Shown here piece after piece: positions 1 through 8,674 of a stretch of DNA of 64,000 bases (positions are counted from its first letter, which is position 1; every line of letters starts with the position of its first letter). The notes under the pieces were generated by a model. That model was given only the letters and a program-made list of their open reading frames with translations, did not search any database and was not told the origin of the DNA. The stretch spans positions 62,001 through 126,000 of the forward strand of contig NZ_JAAEAH010000008.1 in the NCBI RefSeq assembly GCF_010998615.1, given 5' to 3'. A program made the position numbers and the translations under genes. The stretch is from Myxococcus sp. CA023. Lineage in GTDB: Bacteria; Myxococcota; Myxococcia; Myxococcales; Myxococcaceae.

Positions 1-287
1 AGCGTGCCGCCGTTGTCGCTCACCGCCACGTTGTAGCCCGCACCTGCGGCCGGCCCGCCCCGGATGACGAGCGTGTAGTTGCCGGTGGCGCCCGGCGCCA
101 GCGTGGTGGGCCCTTCGATGGTCACCGTGGGCGCGCTGCCGCCGGAGTGGCACTCTGCACAAGTGAAGCCCGAGCCCTGCTTGCCGCTTCGGCCACTGAT
201 GCCCATGGAATTGGCGAACGCGGAACCGGAGACAAGGCACGCCGACACAACGCCGGCAACTCCGAGAGATGCAAGGTACGACCGCAT
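1..287 (-). CDS. Exported choice-of-anchor V / MYXO-CTERM-type protein, C-terminus beyond the edge
   Basis: Only the first 95 or so codons are in the window; the gene runs off the left edge. The start ATG at 287 opens a clear signal peptide (basic 'MRS', hydrophobic stretch, 'GSAFA' cleavage site). It is followed by 'FTCAECHSGG', a CxxCH motif of the kind seen at the mature N-terminus of choice-of-anchor V proteins, which in myxobacteria usually end in a MYXO-CTERM sorting tail. The next residues look like a beta-sandwich ('PTVTIEGPTTLAPGATGNY'). From memory, NCBI groups such proteins as the MXAN_6652 family. The C-terminal anchor cannot be seen here, so the sorting signal is inferred. The protein is presumably exported and surface-anchored; CxxCH could bind haem, but nothing here proves it. 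Confidence 0.8.
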   Translation of the reverse strand, partial: MRSYLASLGVAGVVSACLVSGSAFANSMGISGRSGKQGSGFTCAECHSGGSAPTVTIEGPTTLAPGATGNYTLVIRGGPAAGAGYNVAVSDNGGT

Positions 288-359
288 GAAGCCTCCAAAA
301 AGGAACGACGGGAAGGAGGCTCTCTACATAGCGCGCCCCTCCCACCCTTCACAGCCACC

Positions 360-1085
360 CTAACGGCCGCTACTGCGCAGCAATACCGCACAGGCCTCGT
401 CACGAAGTTGAGACAAGGTGAAGCGCGTTCCCACACCGGAGTGCTCCAGTCCAGCCCCCAGGGAAAGCACCCCGTGCGCCACGGTCCAGGCCAGGTTGGC
501 CAGCCGACGCGGCTGGAGCCCTGGGGCCAGCCGGCCCGCGCGCGCATCCGCCTGGAGCCGCGCCTCCAGCACGTCATTCAGATGTCCACTCAGCGCCAGC
601 ACCCGCGATTGGTGCGCCTCGGATTGCCGCCCCGTCAACTGCGGCCACAGATAGACGACGCGAAAGCCGTCCAGGTCCTCCGCGTACAAATCCACCCGGG
701 CACGAACCAGCGCGGCCAGGGCCTCCACGCCGCTGGCCGCGGCCGTCACCGCCGCCTCCAGCACCTTCACCTCGCGCTCCAGTCCCTCCACTGCCAACGC
801 CCCCACGAGGTCCTCCTTGGAGCGAAAGTAGTAGAAAAGTGAAGGCTTGCTCAGGTCCGCCTCCGCCGCCACGGCCTCCAGGGTCAGTCCCAACACCCCG
901 CCCCGAACCAACACCGCCCGTGCGGCGACGAGGATGGCCTGACGGCGGCCCTCCTGACGCCGCGCCTTGCGCGCCTCGCGCTCGGAGGGCTCTGCGGTGG
1001 GAGCCGATGCCGGGGTGGGCGCGGCCGCGCGACGGCGGCCCGGCGCGGGCTTGCGGCCACCGCCGCTAGAACCGGGCGAAGGCAT
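360..1085 (-). CDS. TetR/AcrR family transcriptional regulator
   Basis: The protein is about 241 residues. A basic, low-complexity N-terminal tail rich in Gly, Pro, Arg and Ala precedes a TetR helix-turn-helix: 'RRQAILVAARAVLVRGG', then 'LTLEAVAAEADLSKPSLFYY' and 'FRSKEDLV'. This is the standard DNA-binding pattern at roughly residues 50-100. The rest is the helical ligand-binding and dimerisation domain, with no recognisable ligand signature. I chose the ATG at 1085, which overlaps the 3' end of the upstream DUF4336 gene by 20 bases; an open frame extends further upstream. The two genes look like an operon. A perfect 11-bp palindrome upstream of that operon (1783-1793) is a plausible autoregulatory operator. 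The long N-terminal tail is unusual for the family. Confidence 0.88.
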   Translation of the reverse strand: MPSPGSSGGGRKPAPGRRRAAAPTPASAPTAEPSEREARKARRQEGRRQAILVAARAVLVRGGVLGLTLEAVAAEADLSKPSLFYYFRSKEDLVGALAVEGLEREVKVLEAAVTAAASGVEALAALVRARVDLYAEDLDGFRVVYLWPQLTGRQSEAHQSRVLALSGHLNDVLEARLQADARAGRLAPGLQPRRLANLAWTVAHGVLSLGAGLEHSGVGTRFTLSQLRDEACAVLLRSSGR

Positions 1086-1740
1086 TCCGCACCGCCTCCC
1101 GGCCGCCCTGCTCCACCACGTCACCGTGGCACACCACCACGCGCTCCACATCCCAGGCCTGGGCCCGCGCCAGCGACGCGCGCACGGCCTCCCGGTCCTT
1201 GATGACGGAGCGGACCAGCATGGTCGGCGCCAGCCGCTGCCACGCGCCGCTCAGCTTCAGGTACATGCGGGTGAACCACGAACCCGTCCGGTGCACGTTG
1301 AACGCCAGGTCGGTGACGAACAGCGTCTGGCTGGGGCGGTGGAAGAAGAGCAGCTCGTCCACCTTGGGCATCCCCTGGACGAGCACCTGGTCCAGGACGC
1401 CGGCCCAGCTGGCCTCGGCCGTGTCACCCAGCTCCAGGTCGATGCGCAGGTCCGGCCGCTTGCGCCGCAGCGCCGCGGGCGCGGCCACCTTCGCGTCTGG
1501 ATAGGCCGCCGCCCAGTCCTGCACGTACAGGTGGTGCATCAGGTTGGGCGCCACCAGGAAGCGCACCGGCCCGAGCGCATCCACCGCCGCCCGCGCCTCC
1601 GGACTGAAGCGGACGGGCGAGTGGAGCCACAGCCCCCCATCCGGCAGGCGGACGGCCGTCATCCGGCCCCCCAAATCCAGTCCCCCGATGCGGAACTCCA
1701 CCGCGAGCACGTGCACGTCGTCGGCCACCTGGTGAAACAT
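1066..1740 (-). CDS. DUF4336 domain protein (metallo-beta-lactamase-fold-like)
   Basis: This 224-residue protein matches the DUF4336 pattern: 'LWLHSPVRFSPEARAAVDAL', 'FLVAPNLMHHLYVQDWAAAY', 'DELLFFHRPSQTLFVTDLAF' and a late 'VVVCHGDVV'. The family has a metallo-beta-lactamase-like fold, and the His and Asp residues in these blocks are possible metal ligands, but no reaction is established. An in-frame ATG lies further upstream, but the ATG at 1740 has an AGGAGG Shine-Dalgarno five bases ahead, so I start there. The gene precedes and slightly overlaps the TetR gene, so the regulator probably controls this enzyme. It is divergent from proS. Confidence 0.82.
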   Translation of the reverse strand: MFHQVADDVHVLAVEFRIGGLDLGGRMTAVRLPDGGLWLHSPVRFSPEARAAVDALGPVRFLVAPNLMHHLYVQDWAAAYPDAKVAAPAALRRKRPDLRIDLELGDTAEASWAGVLDQVLVQGMPKVDELLFFHRPSQTLFVTDLAFNVHRTGSWFTRMYLKLSGAWQRLAPTMLVRSVIKDREAVRASLARAQAWDVERVVVCHGDVVEQGGREAVRNAFARF

Positions 1741-1782
1741 GACTGCCTCCTGGATGCGCACTCAACCGGTGCTCATTATTCT

Positions 1783-1793
1783 GACCATTGGTC
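1783..1793. promoter_or_regulatory. Candidate TetR operator palindrome
   Basis: GACCATTGGTC is a perfect inverted repeat (GACCA/TGGTC around one central base), with further partial symmetry in the flanking TT and AA. It lies 43 bases upstream of the DUF4336 start, in the divergent gap with proS. Position and form suit a TetR-family operator; binding is inferred. Confidence 0.45.
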
Positions 1794-1917
1794 GAAAAAC
1801 TCAATCCCGTCCAGGAAGGGACCCAGCGCCCGTCCGAGCGACGGGGCCGTTGATTTCCGGGTGGGCCCGGCGTAGGCAACCGTCCTCTTTCCACGACTTT
1901 TGAAGGGTGCTCCGCAC

Positions 1918-3351
1918 ATGGCCGAGAAGCTCACGCCCCGCGAGAAGGGCTTTTCCGAGTGGTACGTCGACCTGGTCCAGAAGGCGAAGCTCGCCGACTA
2001 CTCGGACGTGAAGGGCTGCATGGTCATCCGGCCCAATGGCTATGCGCTGTGGGAGAACATGCAGCGCGTCCTGGACAAGATGTTCAAGGACCTGGGCCAC
2101 AAGAACGCCTACTTCCCGCTGCTCATCCCCGAGAGCTACCTGAAGAAGGAAGCCGAGCACGTCGAGGGCTTCAACCCGCAGCTGGCCGTCGTCACCCACG
2201 CGGGTGGGTCCAAGCTGGAGGAGCCCTACGTCATCCGGCCCACCAGTGAGACCATCATCAACCGCAGCTTCGCCAAGTGGATCCAGAGCTACCGGGACCT
2301 CCCGATGCTGCTGAACCAGTGGGCGAACGTGATGCGCTGGGAGATGCGCACGCGCCTGTTCCTGCGCACCACCGAGTTCCTCTGGCAGGAAGGCCACACC
2401 TGTCACGAGACGGAGGAGGACGCGGAGAAGGAGACCCGGCAGATGCTGGAGGTCTACCGGACCTTCGCCGAGGACTACATGGCGATGCCGGTGCTGACCG
2501 GCCAGAAGTCGGAGTCCGAGCGCTTCGCCGGCGCGCTGCGCACCTACAGCATCGAAGCGATGATGCAGGACAAGAAGGCGCTCCAGGCCGGCACCAGCCA
2601 CAACCTGGGACAGAACTTCGCCAAGGCCTTCGACACCCAGTTCCAGGGCCGCGACGGCAAGATGCACCACGTGTGGCAGACGTCCTGGGGCGTGTCCACG
2701 CGCCTCATCGGCGGCCTCATCATGACCCACTCGGATGACGCCGGCCTCATCGTCCCGCCGAAGCTGGCGGCCACGCACGTGGTCATCATCCCCATCTTCG
2801 GCAAGGCCTCCGACGCGGAGAAGGCGCAGGTGCTGGAGAAGACGAACGCGCTGGCCGCGGACCTGCGCAAGGCGGGCCTGGGCGTGGTGCTGGACGACGA
2901 CGACACCAAGAGCCCGGGCTTCAAGTACAACGAGCACGAGCTCATCGGCACGTGTCTGCGCATCGAGCTGGGGCCCAAGGACCTGGCGAAGAACTCCTGC
3001 GTCATGGTCCGCCGTGACGTGCGCCAGAAGGAGTTCGTGTCGCTGGACGAGGCCGTGTCCAAGGCGCAGGCCATGCTGGACGCGATGCAGAAGGACCTGT
3101 TCACCAAGGCGAAGTCCTTCCGCGACTCGCACACCTTCGAGGTCAACTCCTACGAGGAGCTGAAGGAGAAGGCGGACCAGGGCTTCCTGCTGGCGCACTG
3201 GAACCTGGACCCCAAGGTGGAGGCGCGCATCAAGGAGGAGACGGGCCTGACGACGCGCTGCCGTCCCTTCGACCTCAAGCAGGAGCCGGGCAAGTGCGTC
3301 GTCACCGGCGAGCCTTCGCCGGGCCGCATCGTGTTCTCCAAGGCGTACTGA
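1918..3351 (+). CDS. proS: Prolyl-tRNA synthetase, archaeal/eukaryotic (type 3) form
   Basis: This cytosolic class II aminoacyl-tRNA synthetase charges tRNA-Pro with proline. The 477-residue length and absence of the large bacterial editing insertion identify the short ProS-type-3 form. Visible landmarks are '[17 protein letters not shown]' (motif 1 region), '[18 protein letters not shown]' and '[20 protein letters not shown]' (motif 2), '[20 protein letters not shown]' (motif 3), and an anticodon-binding domain from about residue 280 with 'VVIIPIFG'. The C-terminal end 'GRIVFSKAY' is typical, since the family ends in Tyr. An in-frame TTG exists at 1900, but the ATG at 1918 gives the normal N-terminus '[15 protein letters not shown]'. 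It is a single gene followed by a strong hairpin at 3370-3405. Confidence 0.97.
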   Translation: MAEKLTPREKGFSEWYVDLVQKAKLADYSDVKGCMVIRPNGYALWENMQRVLDKMFKDLGHKNAYFPLLIPESYLKKEAEHVEGFNPQLAVVTHAGGSKLEEPYVIRPTSETIINRSFAKWIQSYRDLPMLLNQWANVMRWEMRTRLFLRTTEFLWQEGHTCHETEEDAEKETRQMLEVYRTFAEDYMAMPVLTGQKSESERFAGALRTYSIEAMMQDKKALQAGTSHNLGQNFAKAFDTQFQGRDGKMHHVWQTSWGVSTRLIGGLIMTHSDDAGLIVPPKLAATHVVIIPIFGKASDAEKAQVLEKTNALAADLRKAGLGVVLDDDDTKSPGFKYNEHELIGTCLRIELGPKDLAKNSCVMVRRDVRQKEFVSLDEAVSKAQAMLDAMQKDLFTKAKSFRDSHTFEVNSYEELKEKADQGFLLAHWNLDPKVEARIKEETGLTTRCRPFDLKQEPGKCVVTGEPSPGRIVFSKAY

Positions 3352-3369
3352 GTCCCTGTCGCATCAGGG

Positions 3370-3405
3370 GCCGGCGGTGGGGCACGACAACAGCCCGCCG
3401 CCGGC
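3370..3405 (+). terminator. Hairpin downstream of proS
   Basis: A GC-rich inverted repeat (GCCGGCGG at 3370-3377 against CCGCCGGC at 3398-3405, plus inner GGGC/GCCC pairing) begins 18 bases after the proS stop. There is no T-run, so it could aid termination or protect the 3' end rather than act as a classical intrinsic terminator. Confidence 0.5.
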
Positions 3406-3533
3406 TCGAACTGGCAGGCGCCCCCGCAGCGCTCCTGGTGGCTCCGGACACGAGAAGGGCGAGCCCCACCGGCTCCTATGCTGAAGGGAATCGAAGGACT
3501 GTGTCTCGCTCATGATGTCAGGAGCCGTGAGCC

Positions 3534-4091
3534 ATGCGCCTGTTCACCGCCGTCACCCTGGGGCCCGCCATCGAAGCGCGCACCACCGAGGAGTTGCACC
3601 GGCTGCGCCCCCTGGCCCCCCAGGCCCGCTGGGTGAAGTTGGAAGGCCTCCACCTCACGCTCGTGTTCCTGGGGGATGTGGATGACGCACGCCTGCCCAC
3701 CCTTCGCGAAGCGCTGGCTCCAATCGGAGCTCGGCATTCCCCCTTCGTGCTGTCCGTCGTCGGTGGCGGCGCTTTTGGCGCGCCGGCCCACCCGCGCGTG
3801 CTCTGGGCGGATGTGTGCGGCGCCACGGACGCGCTGAAGGCCTTGCAGGCGGATACCGCCCAGGTGCTCCGGCCGCTCGGCTTCGAGCCCGAGCATCGCG
3901 AGTACACCGCGCACCTCACGCTGGCCCGCGCGAAACACCCGCGCGGAGACGCCGCCCTCCTCGCATGCGTCCAGGCGCTGAAGGACACGTCACTGGGCGA
4001 GGGGCGTGTGGACCAACTGGTGCTTTTCGAGAGCAAGGGCGGCCATTACCTGCCCCGAGTGGAGGTGCCCCTCACCCGCACGCTGGGGTAG
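3534..4091 (+). CDS. thpR: RNA 2',3'-cyclic 3'-phosphodiesterase (2H family, ThpR/LigT)
   Basis: This 185-residue 2H phosphoesterase opens 2',3'-cyclic phosphates at RNA ends. Both signature tetrads are present: 'LHLTLVFLGDVD' at about residues 38-49 and 'YTAHLTLARAKHPRG' at about residues 123-137. These supply the two catalytic histidines and their Thr partners. N-terminal 'MRLFTAVTLGPAIEA' is typical of the family, which usually reads RLFxAxxLP. An ATG start with a GGAG-like site ('AGGAGCCGTGAGCC') supports 3534. The gene stands alone between proS and the amidase gene, all on the plus strand. The biological substrate in bacteria is uncertain. Confidence 0.93.
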   Translation: MRLFTAVTLGPAIEARTTEELHRLRPLAPQARWVKLEGLHLTLVFLGDVDDARLPTLREALAPIGARHSPFVLSVVGGGAFGAPAHPRVLWADVCGATDALKALQADTAQVLRPLGFEPEHREYTAHLTLARAKHPRGDAALLACVQALKDTSLGEGRVDQLVLFESKGGHYLPRVEVPLTRTLG

Positions 4092-4170
4092 CGGCGCCCT
4101 CGTGACGGCTGGCATCCCGCCTGCACCCTCCGCACTCCGGAAGCAGCCAAGCACCTGAAAGGACTCGTCA

Positions 4171-4788
4171 ATGCGGTGGATGGTCATGCTGATGGTGTGG
4201 TTCGGGGCCCACAACGCGGGCGCGGCGCCACATGAGGGACTGGAGGCCAGGTTGCAGACGGGAGACATCGTCTTGCACACCTCGCGCTCCTCTCAGTCAC
4301 AGGCCATCCAGAAGGCTACGCAGAGCCCCCTGTCCCATGTGGGCATGGTGGAGGTGACCGAACAGGGCGCGTGGGTCGTGGAGGCCGTGCAGCCGGTGCA
4401 GCGAATCCGGTTCTCGAAGTGGAAGGCCCGGGGCGTGAAGGGCGGCATCCTGGTCCTGCGTCCTCGGGAACTGAGCGATGCGCAGCGCCAGCAGGCGGTG
4501 ACGGCGGCCAAGGCGCACCTGGGCAAGCCTTATGACTGGCACTTCGGCTGGGGGGACGACGCGATGTACTGCTCGGAGCTGGTGCGCAAGGCCTACGCCC
4601 AGGGTGCGGGCGTGGAGTATGGGAAAATGGAACGGCTGGACTCGCTCCGTGTGAAAGGCCTGGAGCAGCAGCTCCGCGAACGTTACGGGAAGCGGGTTCC
4701 CCTGGATTTGGAGCTGGTGACGCCCGCCAGTATCGCCGCGGATGTACGCATGGAAGTGGTCCACTCCGACTTCCCGTCCAAGAGATAG
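4171..4788 (+). CDS. YiiX-type permuted papain-like amidase/peptidase, exported
   Basis: The 205-residue protein has an N-terminal signal peptide ('MRWMVMLMVWFGAHNAGAA'). It is followed by the circularly permuted NlpC/P60 (YiiX/YebB-type) fold: 'LQTGDIVLHTSRSSQSQAI', then the catalytic His in 'SPLSHVGMV', 'WVVEAV' and the Cys in 'DDAMYCSELVRKAY'. In permuted members His precedes Cys, as here. Related enzymes hydrolyse amide or lipid-linked bonds, often at the envelope; substrate unknown. The C-terminal region 'LVTPASIAADVRMEVVHSDF' matches the end of the family domain. It is monocistronic, with a 79-base gap to thpR. Confidence 0.85.
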   Translation: MRWMVMLMVWFGAHNAGAAPHEGLEARLQTGDIVLHTSRSSQSQAIQKATQSPLSHVGMVEVTEQGAWVVEAVQPVQRIRFSKWKARGVKGGILVLRPRELSDAQRQQAVTAAKAHLGKPYDWHFGWGDDAMYCSELVRKAYAQGAGVEYGKMERLDSLRVKGLEQQLRERYGKRVPLDLELVTPASIAADVRMEVVHSDFPSKR

Positions 4789-4841
4789 GTGCAGGCTCGC
4801 GAGGATGCAGCGGCGGGGCACGGACGCGATAGAGTGCCCGC

Positions 4842-6902
4842 ATGCGACGCGTTCTGGTGCTCCTCCCTCTCCTCGCGCTGGCCAGCTGTAAGAAGGACGA
4901 AAGCCCTGGCGCTGCCAAAGTCACGGTGGACTACTCGGGCTTTCTGCCCGGCTGCGTGCAGGTGAACGCACGCGACGAGGGCAGCGGCAAGGAGCTATCC
5001 ACCACCGTTGCCGGCAAGGGCGAGCGCACCGGAGGCTCGCTGACGGTCGCGGTGATTGCGCCCAGCGGCTGGGGCTCGACCATCCAGGTGGAGGCGCGCG
5101 CCTTCGAGCAGACCTGTGAGGCCGCGAGCCCCGTGGTGACGCGGTCCACGTCCGTGACGCTGACGCCAGGAACCCCCGTCCCGGTGGCCCTGTCCCTCCA
5201 GGCGACGGATGGGGACGGCGACGGGTACGTCTCCGTGCTCACGGGCGGCACGGACTGCAACGACACCAACCCGAACATCCGCCCGGGCGCGACGGAGCTC
5301 TGCAACGACGTCGACGACAACTGCAACGGGCAGTCGGACACGGTGGAGTTGCGCCTGGGCCAGAGCTGCACGGAGGGCCAAGGCTGTGAGGGCGTCCGTG
5401 CCTGCGGTGGGAACGGCGAGGTCCTCTGCAACATGCCTCTGGCCGCGTATGCCTACCCTGACGTGGACCAGGACGGACACGGCGACCGGAACGCCGCTCC
5501 CGTCGCCTTCTGCGCCGGTATCCCGCAGGGCTATGTCACGGGTCCCGCGGACGACTGCAACGACAACAACGCCAGCATCCGGCCAGGAGCGACGGAGCTC
5601 TGCAACGGCGTCGACGACAACTGCAACGACCAGATTGACGAGACGTTCACCGACCTCAACACGGCGTGCACCGCGACCGCCCAGTGCCCCGGTGTCTACG
5701 TCTGTGACGCCTCCGGCATCGCCACCACCTGCCAGGCCACGATGACGCCCAACGACTGGTTCCTGGACGGCGACGGAGACACCTTTGGTGATGGCACGGC
5801 CGTGTCGTCCTGCGTCTCGCCTGGCGCGGGCTACGTCGAGGCTGGTGGCGACTGCAACGACGGCAACCCGTTCACCTACCCTGGCGCGCCGGAGCTGTGC
5901 GACGGCCTGGACAACAACTGCGACGGGAATGTCGAAGGCCCCGAGGTCTGCCCGAGCGGTGGTGCCAACTGGGTGTCACGCGACGTGGGCGCGACCGACC
6001 AACAGTGGCGCTCCATCTTCACAGAGGTCCCAGGTGATGTGACTGTCGTGGGCAATCAGGGCGGCGTCGCGATACTCACGCCGGGCTCGACCACATTCCA
6101 GACCAACGCGACCAACTGCGGCGACAACAACAGGGGCTGGAACGCCGTCTGGGTGGACATGGCCAACCAGGGCCGCGGCTATCTCGGCTCCTCGGGAGGA
6201 CACCTCTCGTTCGTGGACAGGAGTCAGAATGCCTGCACCCAGACGCATGACATGACCCGATGGATCCGAGGGCTCGTCGGCTTCCGCCGCGAAGGGACCC
6301 TTGAGATTCATGGGGTCACTGAGAACTCCGGCTCAGCGAACCAAGGCCTGACTTTCACGTGGACTGGAGAGACCGGGGCGAATGAGCTGAAATTCGGAAC
6401 GACCACTGTCGGGCCGCTGCACGACGTCCACGGACGTTCCCGGTCATTGCTGTTCGCGGTGGGCGGCTTCGATGGAGGGTCCAACAAACCTCGAATCTAC
6501 CGGTTCAACACCAACACCAGTCAGTGGCAGACGGAGAACGTGGAGACCGCAATCTCAGGCCTGGGCCGACTTCGCGGCGTCTGGGTGGTGAACGACAAGG
6601 TCGCCTTCGCCGTCGGTGACCATACGGGCGGGAAGAACACGGTCCTCCAGTGGGACGGCAGCAACTGGAGCAAGCTGTCCTTCCCCGACACTCACAAGGA
6701 AGAACTGACTTCCGTCGTCGCCTTCGGTTCGAAGTCCGTCTACGTCACCGCGTTCAGCGGCCGCATCTACCGGTACGACGGCACGGGGTGGCAGATTGTC
6801 TTCGAGAACACGAACCTGCGCTTCAACGACATCGCCGGCACCAGTCCCGCGGACCTCTGGGTCGCGGGCAACGCGGGCAAGATTCTCCACTGGCCCCAGT
6901 AA
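4842..6902 (+). CDS. Lipoprotein with three MopE-type putative metal-binding repeats and a propeller-like C-terminus
   Basis: The 686-residue lipoprotein has lipobox 'LLALASC' (Cys16). After an Ig-like region, three Cys/Asp-rich blocks recur at about residues 138-166, 238-266 and 337-365. Each has the form 'DCNDxN...PGAxELC' followed by 'VDDNCN' or 'LDNNCD'. This is the 'putative metal-binding motif' related to the MopE copper-binding region, common in myxobacterial surface proteins; conserved Asp and Cys residues could bind Ca or Cu. The last 300 residues contain repeated beta-propeller-like strands ('LRGVWVVNDKVAFAVGDHTG', 'DLWVAGNAGKILHW'). The gene ends six bases before the convergent tam stop codon. 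The role is probably at the cell surface; no substrate can be named. Confidence 0.82.
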   Translation: MRRVLVLLPLLALASCKKDESPGAAKVTVDYSGFLPGCVQVNARDEGSGKELSTTVAGKGERTGGSLTVAVIAPSGWGSTIQVEARAFEQTCEAASPVVTRSTSVTLTPGTPVPVALSLQATDGDGDGYVSVLTGGTDCNDTNPNIRPGATELCNDVDDNCNGQSDTVELRLGQSCTEGQGCEGVRACGGNGEVLCNMPLAAYAYPDVDQDGHGDRNAAPVAFCAGIPQGYVTGPADDCNDNNASIRPGATELCNGVDDNCNDQIDETFTDLNTACTATAQCPGVYVCDASGIATTCQATMTPNDWFLDGDGDTFGDGTAVSSCVSPGAGYVEAGGDCNDGNPFTYPGAPELCDGLDNNCDGNVEGPEVCPSGGANWVSRDVGATDQQWRSIFTEVPGDVTVVGNQGGVAILTPGSTTFQTNATNCGDNNRGWNAVWVDMANQGRGYLGSSGGHLSFVDRSQNACTQTHDMTRWIRGLVGFRREGTLEIHGVTENSGSANQGLTFTWTGETGANELKFGTTTVGPLHDVHGRSRSLLFAVGGFDGGSNKPRIYRFNTNTSQWQTENVETAISGLGRLRGVWVVNDKVAFAVGDHTGGKNTVLQWDGSNWSKLSFPDTHKEELTSVVAFGSKSVYVTAFSGRIYRYDGTGWQIVFENTNLRFNDIAGTSPADLWVAGNAGKILHWPQ

Positions 6903-6908
6903 CCCAAC

Positions 6909-7676
6909 TCACGTCACCCGCCGCGCCACCACGAAGCGGCGGGTGAACGGGAACGGCGTCCCATACGGCTGCGCGGGATAGGACTCGCGCAGCAACGGGC
7001 GCAGCGTCTCCACGAAGGCGCGCGCCTCCTCCTCCCCGAGCGCCGCGAGCACGGGCCGCAGCGTCGTCCCCAGCAGCCACTCCAGCACCGCGTCCTCGCC
7101 CGGGAGCACGTGCAGGTACGTTGTCTCCCAAGCCTCCACCGTCAGCCCCAGGCCGAACAGCCAGGACGCATACACAGGCAGGGACTCCACCGGCCTGCGC
7201 CGCACCGGCTTCAGGGCGGAGGCGAAGCGAGGCAGGGCCCGGACATCGTCGACACGCCGGTGCGAAGGCGCATCGAAATTGGCCGGCACCTGGAAGGCCA
7301 GCACCCCGCCGGGCGCCAGCTTCGCCACCAACCGCCCGAGCAACACCTCATGGTCCGGCAGCCAGTGCAGCGCCGCATTGGACACGAGCACGTCCAGCGG
7401 CGCGGGAGGCTCCCAGTCCGCGAGGTCCGCCACCTCGAAACGCACCGAGCCCACGGACGCACCGCGACGGGCCGCCTCAATCATCTCCGAAGACGCATCC
7501 ACACCGGACACCTGGGCGGACGGCCAGCGCTCGGCCAACACGCGCGTGAGGTCCCCGGTGCCACACCCCAGGTCCGCGACCTGCGAGGGCGACGCCGCGT
7601 CCACCCGCGACAGCAAATCGAAGAAGGGGCGCTTTCGCTCATCGCGAAAGCGTGAGTACTGCGCCGGGTCCCACAT
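6909..7676 (-). CDS. tam: Trans-aconitate 2-methyltransferase
   Basis: This 255-residue class I SAM-dependent methyltransferase matches Tam. The N-terminus is 'MWDPAQYSRFRDERKRPFFD', motif I is 'VADLGCGTGDLTRVLAERWP', the acidic residue that binds SAM ribose lies in 'VSGVDASSEMIEAA', and 'LVSNAALHWLPDHEVLLGRL' is motif IV. Tam methylates trans-aconitate, a toxic by-product of the citrate cycle. The C-terminal substrate region 'ETTYLHVLPGEDAVLEWLLG' also matches. The start ATG at 7676 has a GGAGGCCGCC sequence upstream. It is convergent with the MopE-type lipoprotein gene and on the same strand as the lipoprotein gene upstream. Confidence 0.92.
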   Translation of the reverse strand: MWDPAQYSRFRDERKRPFFDLLSRVDAASPSQVADLGCGTGDLTRVLAERWPSAQVSGVDASSEMIEAARRGASVGSVRFEVADLADWEPPAPLDVLVSNAALHWLPDHEVLLGRLVAKLAPGGVLAFQVPANFDAPSHRRVDDVRALPRFASALKPVRRRPVESLPVYASWLFGLGLTVEAWETTYLHVLPGEDAVLEWLLGTTLRPVLAALGEEEARAFVETLRPLLRESYPAQPYGTPFPFTRRFVVARRVT

Positions 7677-7776
7677 GGCGGCCTCCTGTCACGGGAGAGC
7701 CTAACGCCCAGGGTCCTTCAGCGCGGTATCGCGGGACACGCTCCCCAAAATGGAAGCGTGTCCCAGGGACAACGGT

Positions 7777-8523
7777 CTACTTGGCGCGGCGGCGACGGGC
7801 GCCCGCGTCCGGCGCGCTCCCGGCGTCCTCGCCACCCTCCACGGCGGCCCCGGTGCCATCGGCCGCACCGGCCGTCCCGGCGTCCGTGCCCGCGTCGGCC
7901 TCCGGGATCTCAATCTTCGGCGGCGGGTTCACCAGCGTGAGCGAGGTGAGGAACTCGTCCGCGCCCGGCGCGCCGATGCCCGCGTTGTAGACGGTGATGA
8001 GGTTGTAGACGCGCGGCCCCACCAGGAAGCTGCGGCCCTTCACCTCGCCGCTGGGCGACGCCAGCATGTACGCCTTGCCCGGGTAGCCATCCAGGGTGAT
8101 GTCCTCGGAGCTCTTCAGCTCGCCACCCACCTGCCCGGCGATGCCCTGGATGCCGCCGTTGATGAGCGCCTCGGCGGGCACCGTGGCGACGAACGCCTCC
8201 GGGTAGTCCACCGCGTTGACGATGTAGCTGACACCGCCCTCATTGGCCGCGTACGTGACGAGCGTGGCCTTGTCCGTCCGCTTCGGCAGGGCGGCCTCGC
8301 TGCGCTGCGCCTGCGGCGGGGGCCCCGGCAGCTTCACGGTGAAGCCCTCGGGAGCATCCAGGACGTTGAACGCGACGGCGGGGGTCTCCTCTCCACCCTC
8401 GTTGGCGACCTCCTCGATGGTCGAGGTGGCTTCCCGGTTATCGGGCTTCTGCTGACCGGCGCACGCGGCGGCAATCAGCGACAAGGTGGCGAGGCTGGCG
8501 ACAAGGCGGGACAACGGGGACAT
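7777..8523 (-). CDS. Conserved lipoprotein with Asp/Gly/Ala-rich tail, function unknown
   Basis: The 248-residue protein starts with a lipoprotein signal ('LATLSLIAAAC', Cys about 22). A central globular domain (about residues 55-200) contains 'FTVKLPGPPPQAQRSEAALP' and 'SYIVNAVDYPEAFVATVP', and a tail rich in Asp, Ala, Gly and Thr ends in 'ARRRRAK'. The central domain resembles generic secreted domains of myxobacterial lipoproteins; I do not recognise a catalytic motif. The ATG at 8523 has an AGGAA site at good spacing; an in-frame GTG two codons earlier is less likely. It sits between tam and the liv operon on the same strand, with 150 bases to livF. Confidence 0.75.
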   Translation of the reverse strand: MSPLSRLVASLATLSLIAAACAGQQKPDNREATSTIEEVANEGGEETPAVAFNVLDAPEGFTVKLPGPPPQAQRSEAALPKRTDKATLVTYAANEGGVSYIVNAVDYPEAFVATVPAEALINGGIQGIAGQVGGELKSSEDITLDGYPGKAYMLASPSGEVKGRSFLVGPRVYNLITVYNAGIGAPGADEFLTSLTLVNPPPKIEIPEADAGTDAGTAGAADGTGAAVEGGEDAGSAPDAGARRRRAK

Positions 8524-8674
8524 GGGCACACTTCCTGAGTGTGGTTGAACGCAGTGCGTCGACGGACGCTAGACGAACTTCCTGGTTGCTGACTACCCGA
8601 CTTTGGGAGGGGAGCCAGTTTCATTGCGCGCCGGACTCTACCGGAGCGTCGGCGAGAGGACGTAGAACCCTCCA

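Noticed and set aside
7630-7652. CGCTTTCG/CGAAAGCG dyad in the start region of tam
   Set aside because: It lies inside coding sequence for a conserved Arg/Lys stretch ('RDERKRPFF'), so codon content explains it.
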